Shown here: positions 12,215 to 23,949 of the stretch, piece by piece
Position numbering within the stretch: the first letter of the stretch is position 1
Layout of the letters: each line of letters begins with the position of its first letter
Assembly (NCBI GenBank): GCA_030522415.1
Contig: CM060109.1
Span: 34,106,892 to 34,170,891 of the forward strand
DNA: 64,000 bases
Reading direction: 5' to 3'
Source: Channallabes apus
Lineage: Eukaryota > Chordata > Actinopteri > Siluriformes > Clariidae
Translations under genes and position numbers: made by a program
Notes under the pieces: model-generated
Told to the model about the DNA's origin: nothing
Database searches by the model: none
Seen by the model: only the letters and a program-made list of their open reading frames with translations

Positions 12215-15200
12215 ATGGTGAAGCGTGTCGCTGTAGTTCTGTCAGGCTGTGGCGTTTTCGACGGCACTGAAATCCACGAAGCATCTGCAGTGCTGGTGCA
12301 TTTGAGCCGAAATGGAGCAAGTGTGAGTTCTTCCTGTTTTAATTGCACACACGTTTCTGCGCGTGGTAAGGAGCTAGAAGAACACAGGACATGTGGAAAG
12401 CAAATAATGAATGATCCTAACGCATCCTACAGACGCATAAATAAGAAAATAGTTAAGAAATAGTAAATAGCAACATTTCAAAGTGTATTCTTTCTGTGAT
12501 TTACCATGACCGACACGCTTACATTTCAACCTTTCTGACTCATTTTATCATATCATAATGAAGTATTTATAAAATGTAGCTGAATAAACATTACTCATTT
12601 GACCGCTAGAGGGCGTTTAAAGTTTTTTTTTTTTTTTTTTAAATCAAACTCTTCTCACTTGCTTTTCTCTACTGCAAGCCAATGACTAATCATATAGGCT
12701 AATAATAAGTAATGTTTGTTTTACACAACTGTTAAACAGATAAGTATGTAATAGTATACTGAAATGTTAATATGCTTTAATGATCTAGTGTTGTGGGTAT
12801 CAGTGTAGACTCTGTGGAGCACATCCAAGTATATTTTGAATGTATAAACACTTAAGTAAAGTTTTTTCTAAAATTTAACACTTAATTACTTAATATAGTT
12901 TTCCAAGGGGATAAGTATACTTGTATTGAACCTTAAATCAATGGCTACAAATTTAAAATCGTACCATTACCCTTATCCGGCCTATTTCAGGCTGAAAGAG
13001 CACAGTTGAGCATTTAGCTGTTTATACATAAATGTAAGAAAAAAATCAATTTGTGCTGAGTCATTGTTGACCATTTCAAACTACAGTGTGAAGTTAATTC
13101 TGTCGCTGCCCATGTACATTTGAATATGAATAAGGCATTAGACTGCAGTTTGTGGAGTGTACTCTTTGCCCCATCTCTGTAAAATGTTTAAATATGTTGG
13201 AGTAACAGATTTGTATAAAATGCCTTACCAAAAAGCATAAGCTCAATATATTTAGTAAAACACTACTTTATTTCCATAAGGTCCTTATGATGAAGCGACT
13301 TGCCTTTGTTTTTACTTAAGATTCTCACTTGCGTATGTCCTTTTTTTCAAATGTTTGTATGGTCACTTTATTGGACTGAATCCAAGCTTCAGTCACTCAC
13401 AAACAAGTGATCATTTCTTCCTACTTATGATTAAACACACATCATCCAGGTAATCCTACCAGTGAGTAGTGCAGGGATAATCGGAAAACATGCAGGGCTA
13501 CGGCTCTCAAGGACCAGGGCTGCTCCTGAAATAGTTTGTAAAGATGTCCTTAAGGTTTGCAAAGCTGCTATCATTAAACTTAATAATTATTGTTCTCACT
13601 GTTCTAGGTTAAAATATTTGCACCCAGCATTGCTCAGATGCATGTGGTGGATCACGTGAAAGGTGCCCCTACTGATGAGACACGCAATGTGCTTGTGGAA
13701 AGTGCTAGACTTGCACGAGGTGATATTCAAGATCTGACTGAACTCAGCGTAAAGGATTTTGATGCCATTATTTTCCCAGGTTTGAGGAGTGACCTTTTTA
13801 AAAAAAAAAATTAATTAATTGATATGTTTTCCTTGAATTTATTAGAATCTAGGTACAGTGGAACCTCGGACTACGAGTAACGCGGTTTGAGTGTTCTGCA
13901 AGACGAGCAAAGATTTTTAATAAATTTTGACTGGAGCCGAGTATCATGTATCACGCATGCACTTCTTGTTTTGATGCCGAGCGTCACGTCATCACAACTG
14001 AGCCAATGGTTTTTCTCTCTCTTGCACTGCAGAATTGTAGGTAATCGTCTCTCCTGCTGGGTCTTAGTGCTCATCTTTTACTGGTATAATCAACATCCGT
14101 GCACGCATGTACTGTTTATTATAACACTGTTACCCCTTGTGGGTGTGTAAAACATATTTTATTTTGTGTTCGGAAGCGCGCGTGTACTGTTTCTTATAAC
14201 ACGTGTGTGCGCGCAAGTAAACCAAAAGAAATTCTCAATGCTGAGGTTAAAAATCCATTTTCTTCCTCAGCTCATAGCGGTGTGTGTGTGTGCCTGTGCG
14301 CGAGCGTAATTTGATACTGTGCTGGCTGTGTGTGTGAATCCCCCTTCAGAAACAAACGCGCGCGCGCGAGATACTCGCACTCTGAAGGAACTCAGCTAGT
14401 TTCAGAGGTAAGGTGCTGGTTCATTTGTTTGTTTTACTTTACAGCAGTTATTCTGTTAGTTTGCGCTCACAAGAGTGTCATTAGCGATGTTTATTGCTAA
14501 TTTTATAAAGATAAAACAGTGTAGAGAGAGACGTTGATTTATGATCGCTGTTTACGGAAGTGTAGTCCAGTGCGGGAGATGCATTGTAGGTAATGCAGTC
14601 CGGTGAGTGTAAACGCGAATGTGAGATGTAAGCTAGGATATAGAGCCTGAGTTTTGTTCTTCAGTAGTTTTTTCAGTTGGATTTAAGTGCAGGATCCACC
14701 CGAAAATTTGTACTATAGCCCGGCAATGCAGCAAATAAAAGAACGGGCATCGAGCAGTTTGTCCATCTCATCATTACACGAGCATGAATTAATGGGATGT
14801 TACGCTGTTGCGAGCAGCATTAAAATAAAGCGGAGAAGCTTTAATAATTTGGAAGAGAACAACTGCCTTTCCGTTAATGTGTGTGTGTTTAATTCAGATG
14901 AAAGGAGAAAGTTTTAATGTGTAAGATGAGAAGGGGGAGACAGGAGGGGCTGAAAGCAAGAGTCTCCACTCACACACACAGCACCTGCATGCACAAACAC
15001 TTATCTGTCTGGATTTATTTTTTACTTTTTTGAAAGGTAAACTGCAGGTTAATTTGTTTTTTTACTTTATATTTTGTATTAATTATTTTTCAACTTAATA
15101 ATTTAAGTTTCCATTATTTCTTATGGGAAAATTTTATTTGGTTTATGAGTGTTTTGGAGTACGAGCCAACTCCCGGAACGAAATTATGCTCGTAATCCGA

Positions 15201-18163
15201 GGTTCCATTGTATTAAAAAAAAAAATATTAAGGTGAAAAAGTTTGCTTTTCTGCCATCTTTCAGGTAGTTTGACTCAATTAAGTAACCTGTGACTTGTAT
15301 TTTTGAAAAGCAAACTTTTTATATTTTATTATTATTATTTTTAATGTATATTTGATTATTTTCTTAAGGGTCCAACAGTGGCTCTCTGGCTCTTGCTGGG
15401 ATGTGTATTTCTAATCCTCAAATTACTAACCTAAACCTTAGAATTAAATATTTCTTGAAATGGAATGAGCATCAAGTCCTATCATGAAACACAGTGTATG
15501 ATCAGGGTTTTCAACTAATCTGAAACATGCTTGCGGTGGTCGACAGCATAAATTGTTGGCATTACCTGCCAGCGCAAAAGTGGTCTTAATACATACAACA
15601 AATGAAAAATACACAATTTTTGAAAAAAAAATTTATTTGATGTTTCTATTAATTTCACATTTTAGAGATTCAACCTGAAAACCCTCCCCTCCTTCTATCC
15701 ATATGTGACGAGTAAGATGACATTAAAAGAAAATTTAGAACTTAACAGATGCATGGTTTGTTAGAGCATTTAGCCCGGAAGTCCATAGTATTTTTTAAGG
15801 CACCTTTTTAAATTACTATATATATATATATAATGTTGACACTTTTTCAGCACAAAAAAAAGTTACATTTTATTTTAACCACTTATTCAAACATTGACCA
15901 AATTAAAAAAGAAACATCAGTTGTTTTTATGGTTGTTTCTATGATCTAAGAATAATGATATGCAAATGAGTTCAAAAATTTTCATGTAGTTCTTATATTC
16001 CGGCAGCAGTACAATTGATAAGTTTTCTAAGTAGTGAATACCTAAATTCTACATGATTTATTGGAGAGCCCAAATGCAAATTTTGATGAAGGCTCTCTCT
16101 CCGGATACAACGGTAGGCCTTCTGTAAGCGGGTTTTTTTTTTTCCGGCATAGCATGTGCGACCATCAGTATGTCCTTCTGCTACTAGTTAATCGATTGCG
16201 GATTGCATTGTTCTCCTTTTTTTTTTTTTTATTCTTTTTTTTTTTTTTTTATAAAGATGTGCAAGTATACTTGGGTGGCTTGCCCAAGTATAACCTACAG
16301 TATGTGTGAGGAAACATTTGATGGTTTGTTGTTTTCCAGGAGGCTTTGGAGTTGCAAAGAATCTGTGCAGCTGGGCAGTTCAAGGCAAAGACTGCAGTGT
16401 GAATGAGCAGGTTAAAGCAGTATTACAAGCCTTCCATGCTGAGAAAAAACCCATTGGCTTGTGCTGCATCTCTCCAGTCCTGGCGGCTAAGGTCTTCCCT
16501 GGCTGTGAAGTCACTGTTGGCAATGACAAAGATGAAAGGTATTACTTCTGCCTTTTCTAAATGTGAAAGCTCCTTAATTAACTTATCACAATTTACATCA
16601 GGTCGAATGCCTGATGGCTGTTTTGATATTTTATGCAGAATTTATTTAAGGACATTCAAGTTGGATAAATAAGACAGGATCTTCACACCAAATTTAAGAA
16701 GCACAAATGATAAAGCTAGATAAATGTAAGGTTGCCAATGAGTAGGATCACATGGTCTAAACAGATTTTACTTGAAATCCTTGGAGAATGTGAATGAAGG
16801 GCACAATTGTGCATATAGCATGTGCTTCTTCTCCATCTCATCACCATAAACCAGAGAAGGCATTGATAAGTTTAGCCAGGAGTACTAAGTCAGTGATCAA
16901 TTACTCTGATGTTAGAGTGAACCAAAATCAATTTAAAGAATAGGTGACAAGGTTGCAGAAATCAAAGCCATATTCAACATTTTCCATTGTAGGGGGATAA
17001 TTCTTTAAAGTACAGTATAGTAATAAGTTTTCCATATAATTTTTTAACAATGTGGCATCTTTCAGTGTAAAGACATCTCTAAATGCATTTGCCTATTTTC
17101 ACTTTAAGGCAATTTAAAATGCTAAAACTTAACCTTTGATTGAGTTTGGTTCAGTTCAGGAAAACTTGGCATTTTAGCATTACAGTCTTTTTTTTCACAG
17201 ACTGCCAGTACTATTTAAATTTATTGGATTTGTTCGAAATAATTTTAATTTGGTAAGATTTTTTTGATTATTATTATTATTTGGCTTTAATTGGTCATTT
17301 TTCATCAGGGGGGAAAATCATTTTAAAATGTTTAAAAAAAAAAAAGCTTTATCAGTTTTAAGCTTTGTTTAAAACTCAGCAGCACATCTGCCCTAAGGAC
17401 TATATGAGAATGTCTCACACCCCTCCACTTAATGCAACATAATAGTTTTAAGACATTTTCTCATCATGGTCTCCTGTAGTTGACTGCAGAGTTGCCAACA
17501 TGTAGTGAGCAATATTTTTGATGATCAAAGAACCTGTAGTTTTTGTTAATTATTTCCTGTCTAACTTTTTTCCCCGCCTTGACTGAAAGCCAAGTCACCA
17601 CAACAGAGCTGATACTATTTCTTTTTTAGGCCATTGTTGAAAGATGTATTACTGTAGTTTACATTAGTTATATAAATTTCAAAATAAAAGTTTTAGTTTG
17701 TCATTCTTGTATTATTTTTTCCATCTGTATCATCATTGAAAGTCATTCAAGTAGTCAGGGTACTTCAACATGTCATGTAAGAGACAATTTGTGTAACATC
17801 TTAAGTTAAGAAAAAAACTCTTATTTTCTGTCAATTTAAACTTTACAATTATTTTCAATATTTTGATATTTCTCAACTTATTCCATCATTCTCTATCTAA
17901 AGAAAGAAGACACAAACATCCTGCAATTAATGAGAAAGCGTTTTTACTTTTATTTTATTTTTTTAAGATCTCCTGATGTACCAGAGACTGCAGAAGCCAT
18001 CACCCAGCTGGGCTGTAAACACATCTGCAAAAATGTTAGTGAAGCTCATGTGGATGTGAAAAATAAGCTAGTCACCACAGGTGCCTTTATGTGCAAGGCA
18101 CCTCTCCATGAGATCTTTGATGGAATTGGTGTGATGACTCAGGATGTTCTCAAACTTGCCTGA
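12215..18163 (+). CDS. gatd3: ES1 / GATD3-family protein (DJ-1/PfpI-like fold), 4 exons, 224 aa
   Basis: Exons 12215-12322, 13608-13779, 16340-16538 and 17968-18163 splice in phase to 224 residues. Key segments are [20 protein letters not shown] at the start, [28 protein letters not shown], then [28 protein letters not shown] and [17 protein letters not shown]. This is the ES1/C21orf33 family. Known members are mitochondrial and one is abundant in fish cone photoreceptors; the biochemical role is debated. The usual start (MVKRVAV) lacks a mitochondrial presequence. An in-frame upstream ATG at 12110 would add 35 residues rich in Leu, Arg and His, so an N-terminal targeting form is possible. 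The cysteine in GLCCISP is at the nucleophile elbow position. Confidence 0.9.
13856..15210. mobile_element. 1.35-kb TIR element with TA target duplication (Tc1/mariner-Tigger-like MITE)
   Basis: The left end CAGTGGAACCTCGGACTACG and the right end, read on the minus strand as CAATGGAACCTCGGATTACG, are inverted and bordered by TA. The interior is CpG-richer than its flanks, contains (GT)n and CGCG runs, and has no recognisable transposase. It lies wholly in intron 2 of the ES1 gene. The superfamily is inferred from the TA duplication and the CAGT-type end. Confidence 0.75.
15211..16339 (+). other. Rest of intron 2 of the ES1 gene
   Basis: AT-rich intronic sequence with a poly-T stretch at about 16217-16250 and a good acceptor, GTTTTCCAG, at 16331-16339. 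No gene is seen in it. Confidence 0.6.
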
Positions 18164-18560
18164 ATGCACACTGGCACCACAAAAAGCATATCAAATGAAG
18201 AGCTTTGCTATCCTACAGTGATGCACATTATAACTGCTAAGTAGAATTTCTTAAATAAATTGCACAAGTGTGTAAAATGAAATGCACCACCGTCGTCAGC
18301 TGTTGTTTCTTTATTCTCTTTTCTCTCCTCATGCAGTGCCTCAGTGAGTCAGTGCTGTTAAACTTTCTTTCTCTTCTAGTTTCTGTGACAATACCACAGT
18401 AATAATTACATAATATAGTTGCAAAATTGCTGTGTTGCAGAAAATCCTTTGGTGTTTCCAAAAAGGAACATATTTAGGTTTTGTGAAACATTATGCATTT
18501 TCCAGTTTGTGTGGTATTTTATTTATTTATTTATTTATTTATTTATTGTTCCTGAGAGTA
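18164..18560 (+). other. 3' UTR of the ES1 gene with poly(A) signal and (ATTT)n
   Basis: The first AATAAA after the stop is at 18254-18259. An (ATTT)n run follows at about 18516-18546. I see no other gene between 18164 and 19230. Confidence 0.6.
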
Positions 18561-20327
18561 GATTTATTTATGTATTTAAAAATGTATCATAATTTAGTTA
18601 AACACATTTAAACTTCAAGTTTGAGTTCAAGTAGTCATTATTATGTACCCTGACTTTACATTTAAGGCAACTTTACATCATTTGGCTTTTAAAAAATTAA
18701 CAGTTTATTTTACCTTGATCTTGTGTATGATGTCTCAGGCCTCAATTAACCATCAACAAACTAAATATGCATCCTGCATTAGTTGGTACTAATGCCACAT
18801 ATCTCTTGTATAGTCAGATAATAAAAGTAATCTATTATTTAGTTTACCAGGTCTCACTGACACACGTTTTGAAAGAAGATATTATTGTTTCCAAAGTACA
18901 CCAGTTCTAAATTAAAGTGTAATCAAATTTAGCTGTTGTGGCTGTGCTGCCCATAATGCCAACAACTGTAGAAGGATGGAACCTGAGAAAGGAAGACAAA
19001 TGATTTAGCATGACTGATAAACTGGATTTTAACAAATTGTAGTCTTCTAAGATAGAGTGCACTGGGGACTAAAATATGTTTGTAACCAAACAATATGTTT
19101 GCTATGTTATACATTGTGGCTAGGTAAATATACTACAGCCACCAGTGAATGGTTAATCAATGTGCCATCTACAATTACTAAGCACACCTCATCAAAAATA
19201 GTTTCTTTTGATTTTTAAAGCATTTTGATATTTTGAAATCAGAATGTCATAAAATTCAGTAAGCCAGTGTGGTGTAAGTGTGGTACCTTTTGGGAATGAG
19301 CCTCTTTTGAAAACCTCAGCAGTCTTCCCTGAAGTTCCAAGTCCCACATTAAATGCCAGAAGTAGATCCAAACCTGAAGGTTTATAAGGCAAAGACTCAG
19401 CCAGAGCAAGCAGAGCAGGCAACATGGCTCCGGAGAGATGAGTGGCAGGATGCCAGGTGTCATCACAATCCATAGAGTGCACCTAAATTATAGATTATTA
19501 ACATGTTGTAAAGCATCTACCCTATGAATTCAGGAAGATACATTGCATGAGAACGTATTTAATTAAACTGGATTATAACTACCATATTCAGTTTCACAAG
19601 GATTATCTTGAATCTTTACTTCAAATATCTAGCCATGACTTTTTCCCAGATTTATGACTTGTGACTACACTGAGATGTACATAACATGTTGCATATTTTC
19701 TTTTATTATAAGGACAAATGTATAACAAGAAGTTTTGTGGGATCTTGTTTCAGATGTGAAGTAACAACTGAATTTTTGCTCCTTTCTTTCCACAATTTTA
19801 TTGTAAAACTAAAAGGTATTTGTTTTGAGGATGCTGGTGGAGAAGTACAGAAAAGGTAATAAAGAGTTGCATTGTGTCTTTGTAGATTTAGTGAAGGCGT
19901 ACGACATGGTGCCGAGATAGGAGCTGTGGTGTTGTATGAGGAAGTCTGGAGTGGCAGAGAAGTACTTTCTCAAAAAATTAGCATATTGTGATAAAGTTCA
20001 TTATTTTCTGTAATGTACTGATAAACATTAGACTTTCATATATTTTAGATTCATTACACACAACTGAAGTAGTTCAAGCCTTTTATTGTTTTAATATTGA
20101 CGATTGTGGCATACAGCTCATGAAAACCCAAAATCCCTATCTCAAAAAATTAGCATATTTCATCCGACCAATAAAAGAAAAGTGTTTTTAATACAAAAAA
20201 AAGTCAACCTTCAAATAATTATGTTCAGTTATGCACTCAATTCTTGGTCGGGAATTCTTTTGAAGATTCTTCTGTCTTGTGTCTCTCAACTTTCTCTTCA
20301 CAATATCCCACAGATTCTCTATGGGGT

Positions 20328-20985
20328 TCAGGTCAGGAGAGTTGGCAGGCCAATTGAGCACAGTAATACCATTGTCAGTAAACCATTTACCAGTGGTTTT
20401 GGCACTGTGAGCAGGTGCAGGTCATGCTGAAAAATGAAATCTTCATCTCCATAAAGCTTTTCAGCAGATGGAAGCATGAAGTGCTCCAAAATCTCCTGAT
20501 AGCTAGCTGCATTGACCCTGCCCTTGATAAAACACAGTGGACCAACACCAGCAGCTGACATGGCACCCCAGACCATCACTGACTGTGGGTACTTGACACT
20601 GGACTTCAGGCATTTTGGCATTTCCCTCTCCCCAGTCTTCCTGGCACCTTGATTTCCGAATGACATGCAAAATTTGCAACCTGTAGCCCATTTCCTGCAC
20701 ACGCCTGTACACGGTGGCTCTGGATGTTTCTACTCCAGACTCAGTCCACTGCTTCCGCAGGTCCCCCAAGGTCTGGAATCGGTCCTTCTCCACAATCTTC
20801 TTCAGGGCCCGGTCACCTCTTCTCGTTGTGCAGTGTTTTCTACCGCACTTTTTCCTTCCCACAGACTTCCCACTGAGGTGCCTTGATGCAGCACTCTGGG
20901 AACAGCCTATTCCTTCAGAAATTTCTTTGTGTCTTACCCTCTTGCTTGAGGGTGTCAATGATGGCCTTCTGGACAGCAGTCAGGT
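20328..20985 (-). pseudogene. Tc1 transposase pieces
   Basis: KEISEGIGCSQSAASRHLSG and KKIVEKDRFQTLGDLRKQW give the DNA-binding half. VMVWGAMSAAGVGPLCFIKG and FIFQHDL, in another frame, give the catalytic half. At least one frameshift separates them, so the enzyme is dead. Confidence 0.85.
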
Positions 20986-21180
20986 CGGCAGTCTTACCCA
21001 TGATTGCGGTTTTGAGTAATGAACCAGGGTGGGAGTTTTTAAAAGCCTCAGGAATCTTTTGCAGGTGTTTAGAGTTAATTAGTTGATTCAGATGATTAGG
21101 TTAATAGCTCGTTTAGAGAAACTTTTCATGATATGCAAATTTTTTGAGATAGGGATGTTGGGTTTTCATGAGCTGTATGC

Positions 21181-21492
21181 GTTAGCGCTGTTGCTCTGCA
21201 CCTCCAGGGTCCAGGTTCGATTCCCGTCTTTCTGTGCATGGAGTTTGCATGTTCTCCCCGTGCTTGGTGGGTTTCCTCCGGGTACTCCGGTTTCCTCCCA
21301 CAGTCCAAAGACATGCAGATTAGGCTAATTGGTGTTCCCAAATTGACCATAGTGTGTGAATGAATGAGTGTGTGTGTGTGTGTGCGCTCTGCGAGGGTGT
21401 ACCCTGCCTCGTGCCCTGAGTCTCCTGGGATAGGCTCCAGGTCCCTGCAACCCTAAATACAGGATAAAGCGGTATAGAAGATGAACGAATGA
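21181..21492 (+). mobile_element. SINE with a 13-bp target-site duplication, inside the Tc1
   Basis: The direct repeat ATGAGCTGTATGC lies at 21168-21180 and 21493-21505. The element has a B-box-like GGTTCGATTCCCG, the block TGGAGTTTGCATGTTCTCCC, a (GT)n stretch and a (GAAT)n tail. It cut into the right inverted repeat of the Tc1. A second copy is at 38214-38573. Confidence 0.88.
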
Positions 21493-22984
21493 ATGAGCTG
21501 TATGCCACAATCATCAATATTAAAACAATAAAAGGCTTGAACTACTTCAGTTGTGTGTAATGAATCTAAAATATATGAAAGTCTAATGTTTATCAGTACA
21601 TTACAGAAAATAATGAACTTTATCACAATATGCTAATTTTTTTAGAAGGACCTGTATGTTAGAGTGGTGCAGGACATGTATGAGAGTTGTAAGACAGTGG
21701 TGAGATGTGCTGTAGGTGTGACAGAAGAGTTCAAAGTGAAGGTGGGTCTGCATCAAAGATCGGCTCTAAGCCCCTTTTTGTTTGCTCTGGTGAAGGACAG
21801 GATGACAGATGAGATTACACTGGAGTCTCCATGGATTATGATGTTTGCAGATGACATTGTGCTTTGTAGCGTGAGCAGGGAACAGGTGGAAGAAAATTTG
21901 GAGAGGTTGAGGTATGCTCTGGAAAGTAGAGGAATGAAGGTTAGACGCAGCAAGACGGAATACATGTGTGTGAATGAAAGGAACCCAAGAGGAATGGTAA
22001 GGACTTTAAGTACTTCGGGTCAATGGTCCAGAGCAACGGAGAGTGTGGAAAGGAGGTGAAAAGGCGTGTACAGGCAGGTTGGAATGGGTGGAGAAAAGTT
22101 TCAGGTGTGTTGTGCGATAAAAGAGTATCAGTGATAATGAAGGGAAAGGTGTACAGTACAGGACAGTGGTGAGACCAGCGATGCTCTATGGCTTCGAGAC
22201 CGTGGAACTGAAGAAAAGACAGGAGGCAGAGTTGGAGGTAGCAGAGCTAAAGATGTTGAGGTTCTCCTTGGGAGTGACAAGGATGGAAAGAATCAAGAAT
22301 GAGTTCATCAGAGGGACAACCCATGTCAGATGTTTTGGAGATAAAGTCAGAGAGGCCAGATTGAGGTGGTTTGGACTTGTTCAGTTGAGAGATGGTGAAT
22401 ATATTGGCAATATTAACAAACTTACACAACTGTCCTAATTGAAAGCTAAAACACACAAAACCAACCAAGGTGGACAGTGTCTGTTTAAAAATCATTGTGT
22501 AAAACATCTGCTCAAATGATATTTTTTCTGATAAAAACAGATTCACAACTCAGCATTAATGATGTTTGGACGTATGACATATTACCATTTAATGTGTAAG
22601 TATTACCAGTAATATAAGAGTAAAATCTTCAGAATGTGAATTAGTTGTAACCTACCACTAGCCCATTGACAAATGCTGCATATTGAGGTGGAAGGAATGT
22701 TCCTGGTTTCCCCTACTCACTTCTATTCTCTTTTGCTTGGTACAGTACCTCTAATAAAAGAAAAATATATTTATACAAGTTAAAGAAAAAGTACAAAGTA
22801 AACTTGCTGAATTATGTAGTGCTAGACCAAGGGTAGTATTTACCTTGTTGTACTGGAAAGTCCCATTAAAGACCAGGGTGCGGGTACCAAACAATGCAAC
22901 CCCCAGTGTAGTGTATCTGATAACGCCATCAGGAAGATGGGCTGTACTTAAAGATGATATGGCTTTGCTAAAGCTCTTCGTAAC

Positions 22985-23094
22985 AATTTAAAATTCACAA
23001 ATTATATTCACAAATCAAATTATATGATTATATAATAACTGTATATTCCTGAGGTTACACTAAAATATATGCACAAAATGAGTTATAGTACCTT
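22985..23094. other. Short spacer upstream of the ACOD1 relic
   Basis: AT-rich; no first exon or promoter of ACOD1 can be recognised here. Confidence 0.4.
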
Positions 23095-23520
23095 TCATAT
23101 CATCTTGCAAAGTTGAGTTTCGAAAATCTGAAGTAGCATCCGGAGATCGCTGGTCCGATTCCCAGGTGATGCTGTAACCTCTCGCATCCGGAAGTCTAGA
23201 GAGAGCTGATTGGCCGAGCTCTCTCAGAGTGGAAGTATGAGAGGTACTTCGTGCTCCCACATTAATCACGGCTTTACAGCCAATCGGGGCGCCCGTGAGC
23301 TACTGCAAGCAGAAGGAGTGGATAGCGCTGTCCTCCAAGTGTGTTACGCCGCCCCAACGGTGCGTGAGCGAGCAGTTCGAAAAGATGCGGTCGGCTGGCG
23401 TCACGTGGTTCAGAAGGAAACACTTGATAGTCTTCGGCCCTCCCGACTGAGTGGTCGTAGTAGCCTTGGGCACCCCCTAGTCACTGGGAGAAATTGGACC
23501 CCCCCCCCCCCAAAATGCTA
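23095..23520. repeat. CpG-rich repeat, possibly a tRNA-derived SINE
   Basis: This block is far richer in GC and CpG than its surroundings. It has a B-box-like GGTCCGATTCC near 23150 and ends in a C homopolymer of about 13 bases. It has the look of a dispersed repeat, but the family is unknown to me. No coding frame with recognisable protein similarity was found. Confidence 0.5.
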
Positions 23521-23949
23521 GTTTGCATCCTATGAGAACTGGCTCATCAACTTTCCTGAATGACTCAACCACTAGAGCTAAAAACCCTAATAGCATATAT
23601 ACAGCATGTTGATAAATATCCTGCTGCTATTTCTCCATTTGATGATGCATGCTTCTTAGTGTATAGTATATGATCTATGCTATTATTTTTATTAGTAGTA
23701 GTAGTAGGTAAGCATAAGCATGGTAATAATACACTATAAAAACAATCCCAAACATCCTACAAATCCACATGCCAGACAAACAATCCCTGGAAAAGCCACA
23801 GAATATGAAATGCTGATTAACCAAAAACATAATCCGATCACAAATCTGTGGGAAAAGACTTTATACTCTTCCCACCACCAAACATAGTGTATATCTATGG
23901 AATAGCATATTTATTTATTAAATAGTTAAGCTGTTAAGTCCTTTAAATA

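Larger units (their letters stand above)
19965..21654 (-). mobile_element. Tc1-like transposon inside the LINE fragment
   Basis: Inverted ends of over 100 bp (AAAAAATTAGCATATTGTGA at the left, its reverse at the right) are flanked by TA at 19963-19964 and 21655-21656. Joining the flanks gives back the LINE reading frame. The left end has lost about four bases compared with the right (CTTTCTC against CAGGTCCTTCT). Minus-strand transposase pieces lie between. Confidence 0.9.
19820..22400 (+). mobile_element. LINE ORF2 internal fragment (FADD-type RT), split by a Tc1
   Basis: The left piece (19820-19962) encodes the ELHC-VDLVKAYD region. The right piece (21657-22400) carries the RT motif MMFADDIVLCS, YMCVNERNPRGMVR, then RPAMLYGFETVELKKRQEAE and LRWFGL. 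Both ends are missing, which is odd for a LINE. It is the same family as the minus-strand copy at 39.5-41.7 kb, probably RTE-like though the clade is not certain. It lies in an intron of the ACOD1 relic. Confidence 0.85.
19250..22984 (-). pseudogene. acod1: ACOD1 (IRG1, cis-aconitate decarboxylase) relic
   Basis: Three exon-like blocks remain. 22844-22984 gives LGVALFGTRTLVF; 22656-22748 gives FLPPQYAAFVNGLV; about 19250-19482 gives VHSMDCDDTWHPATHLSGAM and LDLLLAFNVGL. These match the N-terminal third of ACOD1, an MmgE/PrpD-fold enzyme that makes itaconate in activated macrophages. The active-site Asp, Thr and His of DDTWHPATH persist. The gene is broken in several ways: an in-frame TAG at 22713-22715 where a Trp is expected, an extra base near 19337-19338 that shifts the frame before ELQGRLLRFSKEAH, loss of about eight codons after GVIRY, no acceptor for the first block, and no trace of the C-terminal two thirds. 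The splice sites between the blocks are still good. Confidence 0.85.

Noticed and set aside
14687..14917. Open frame inside the ES1-intron TIR element
   Set aside because: No transposase or other family motif; short and within a non-autonomous element.
16061..16309. Open frames rich in Phe before ES1 exon 3
   Set aside because: They are made by poly-T runs and end in the exon in the wrong frame.
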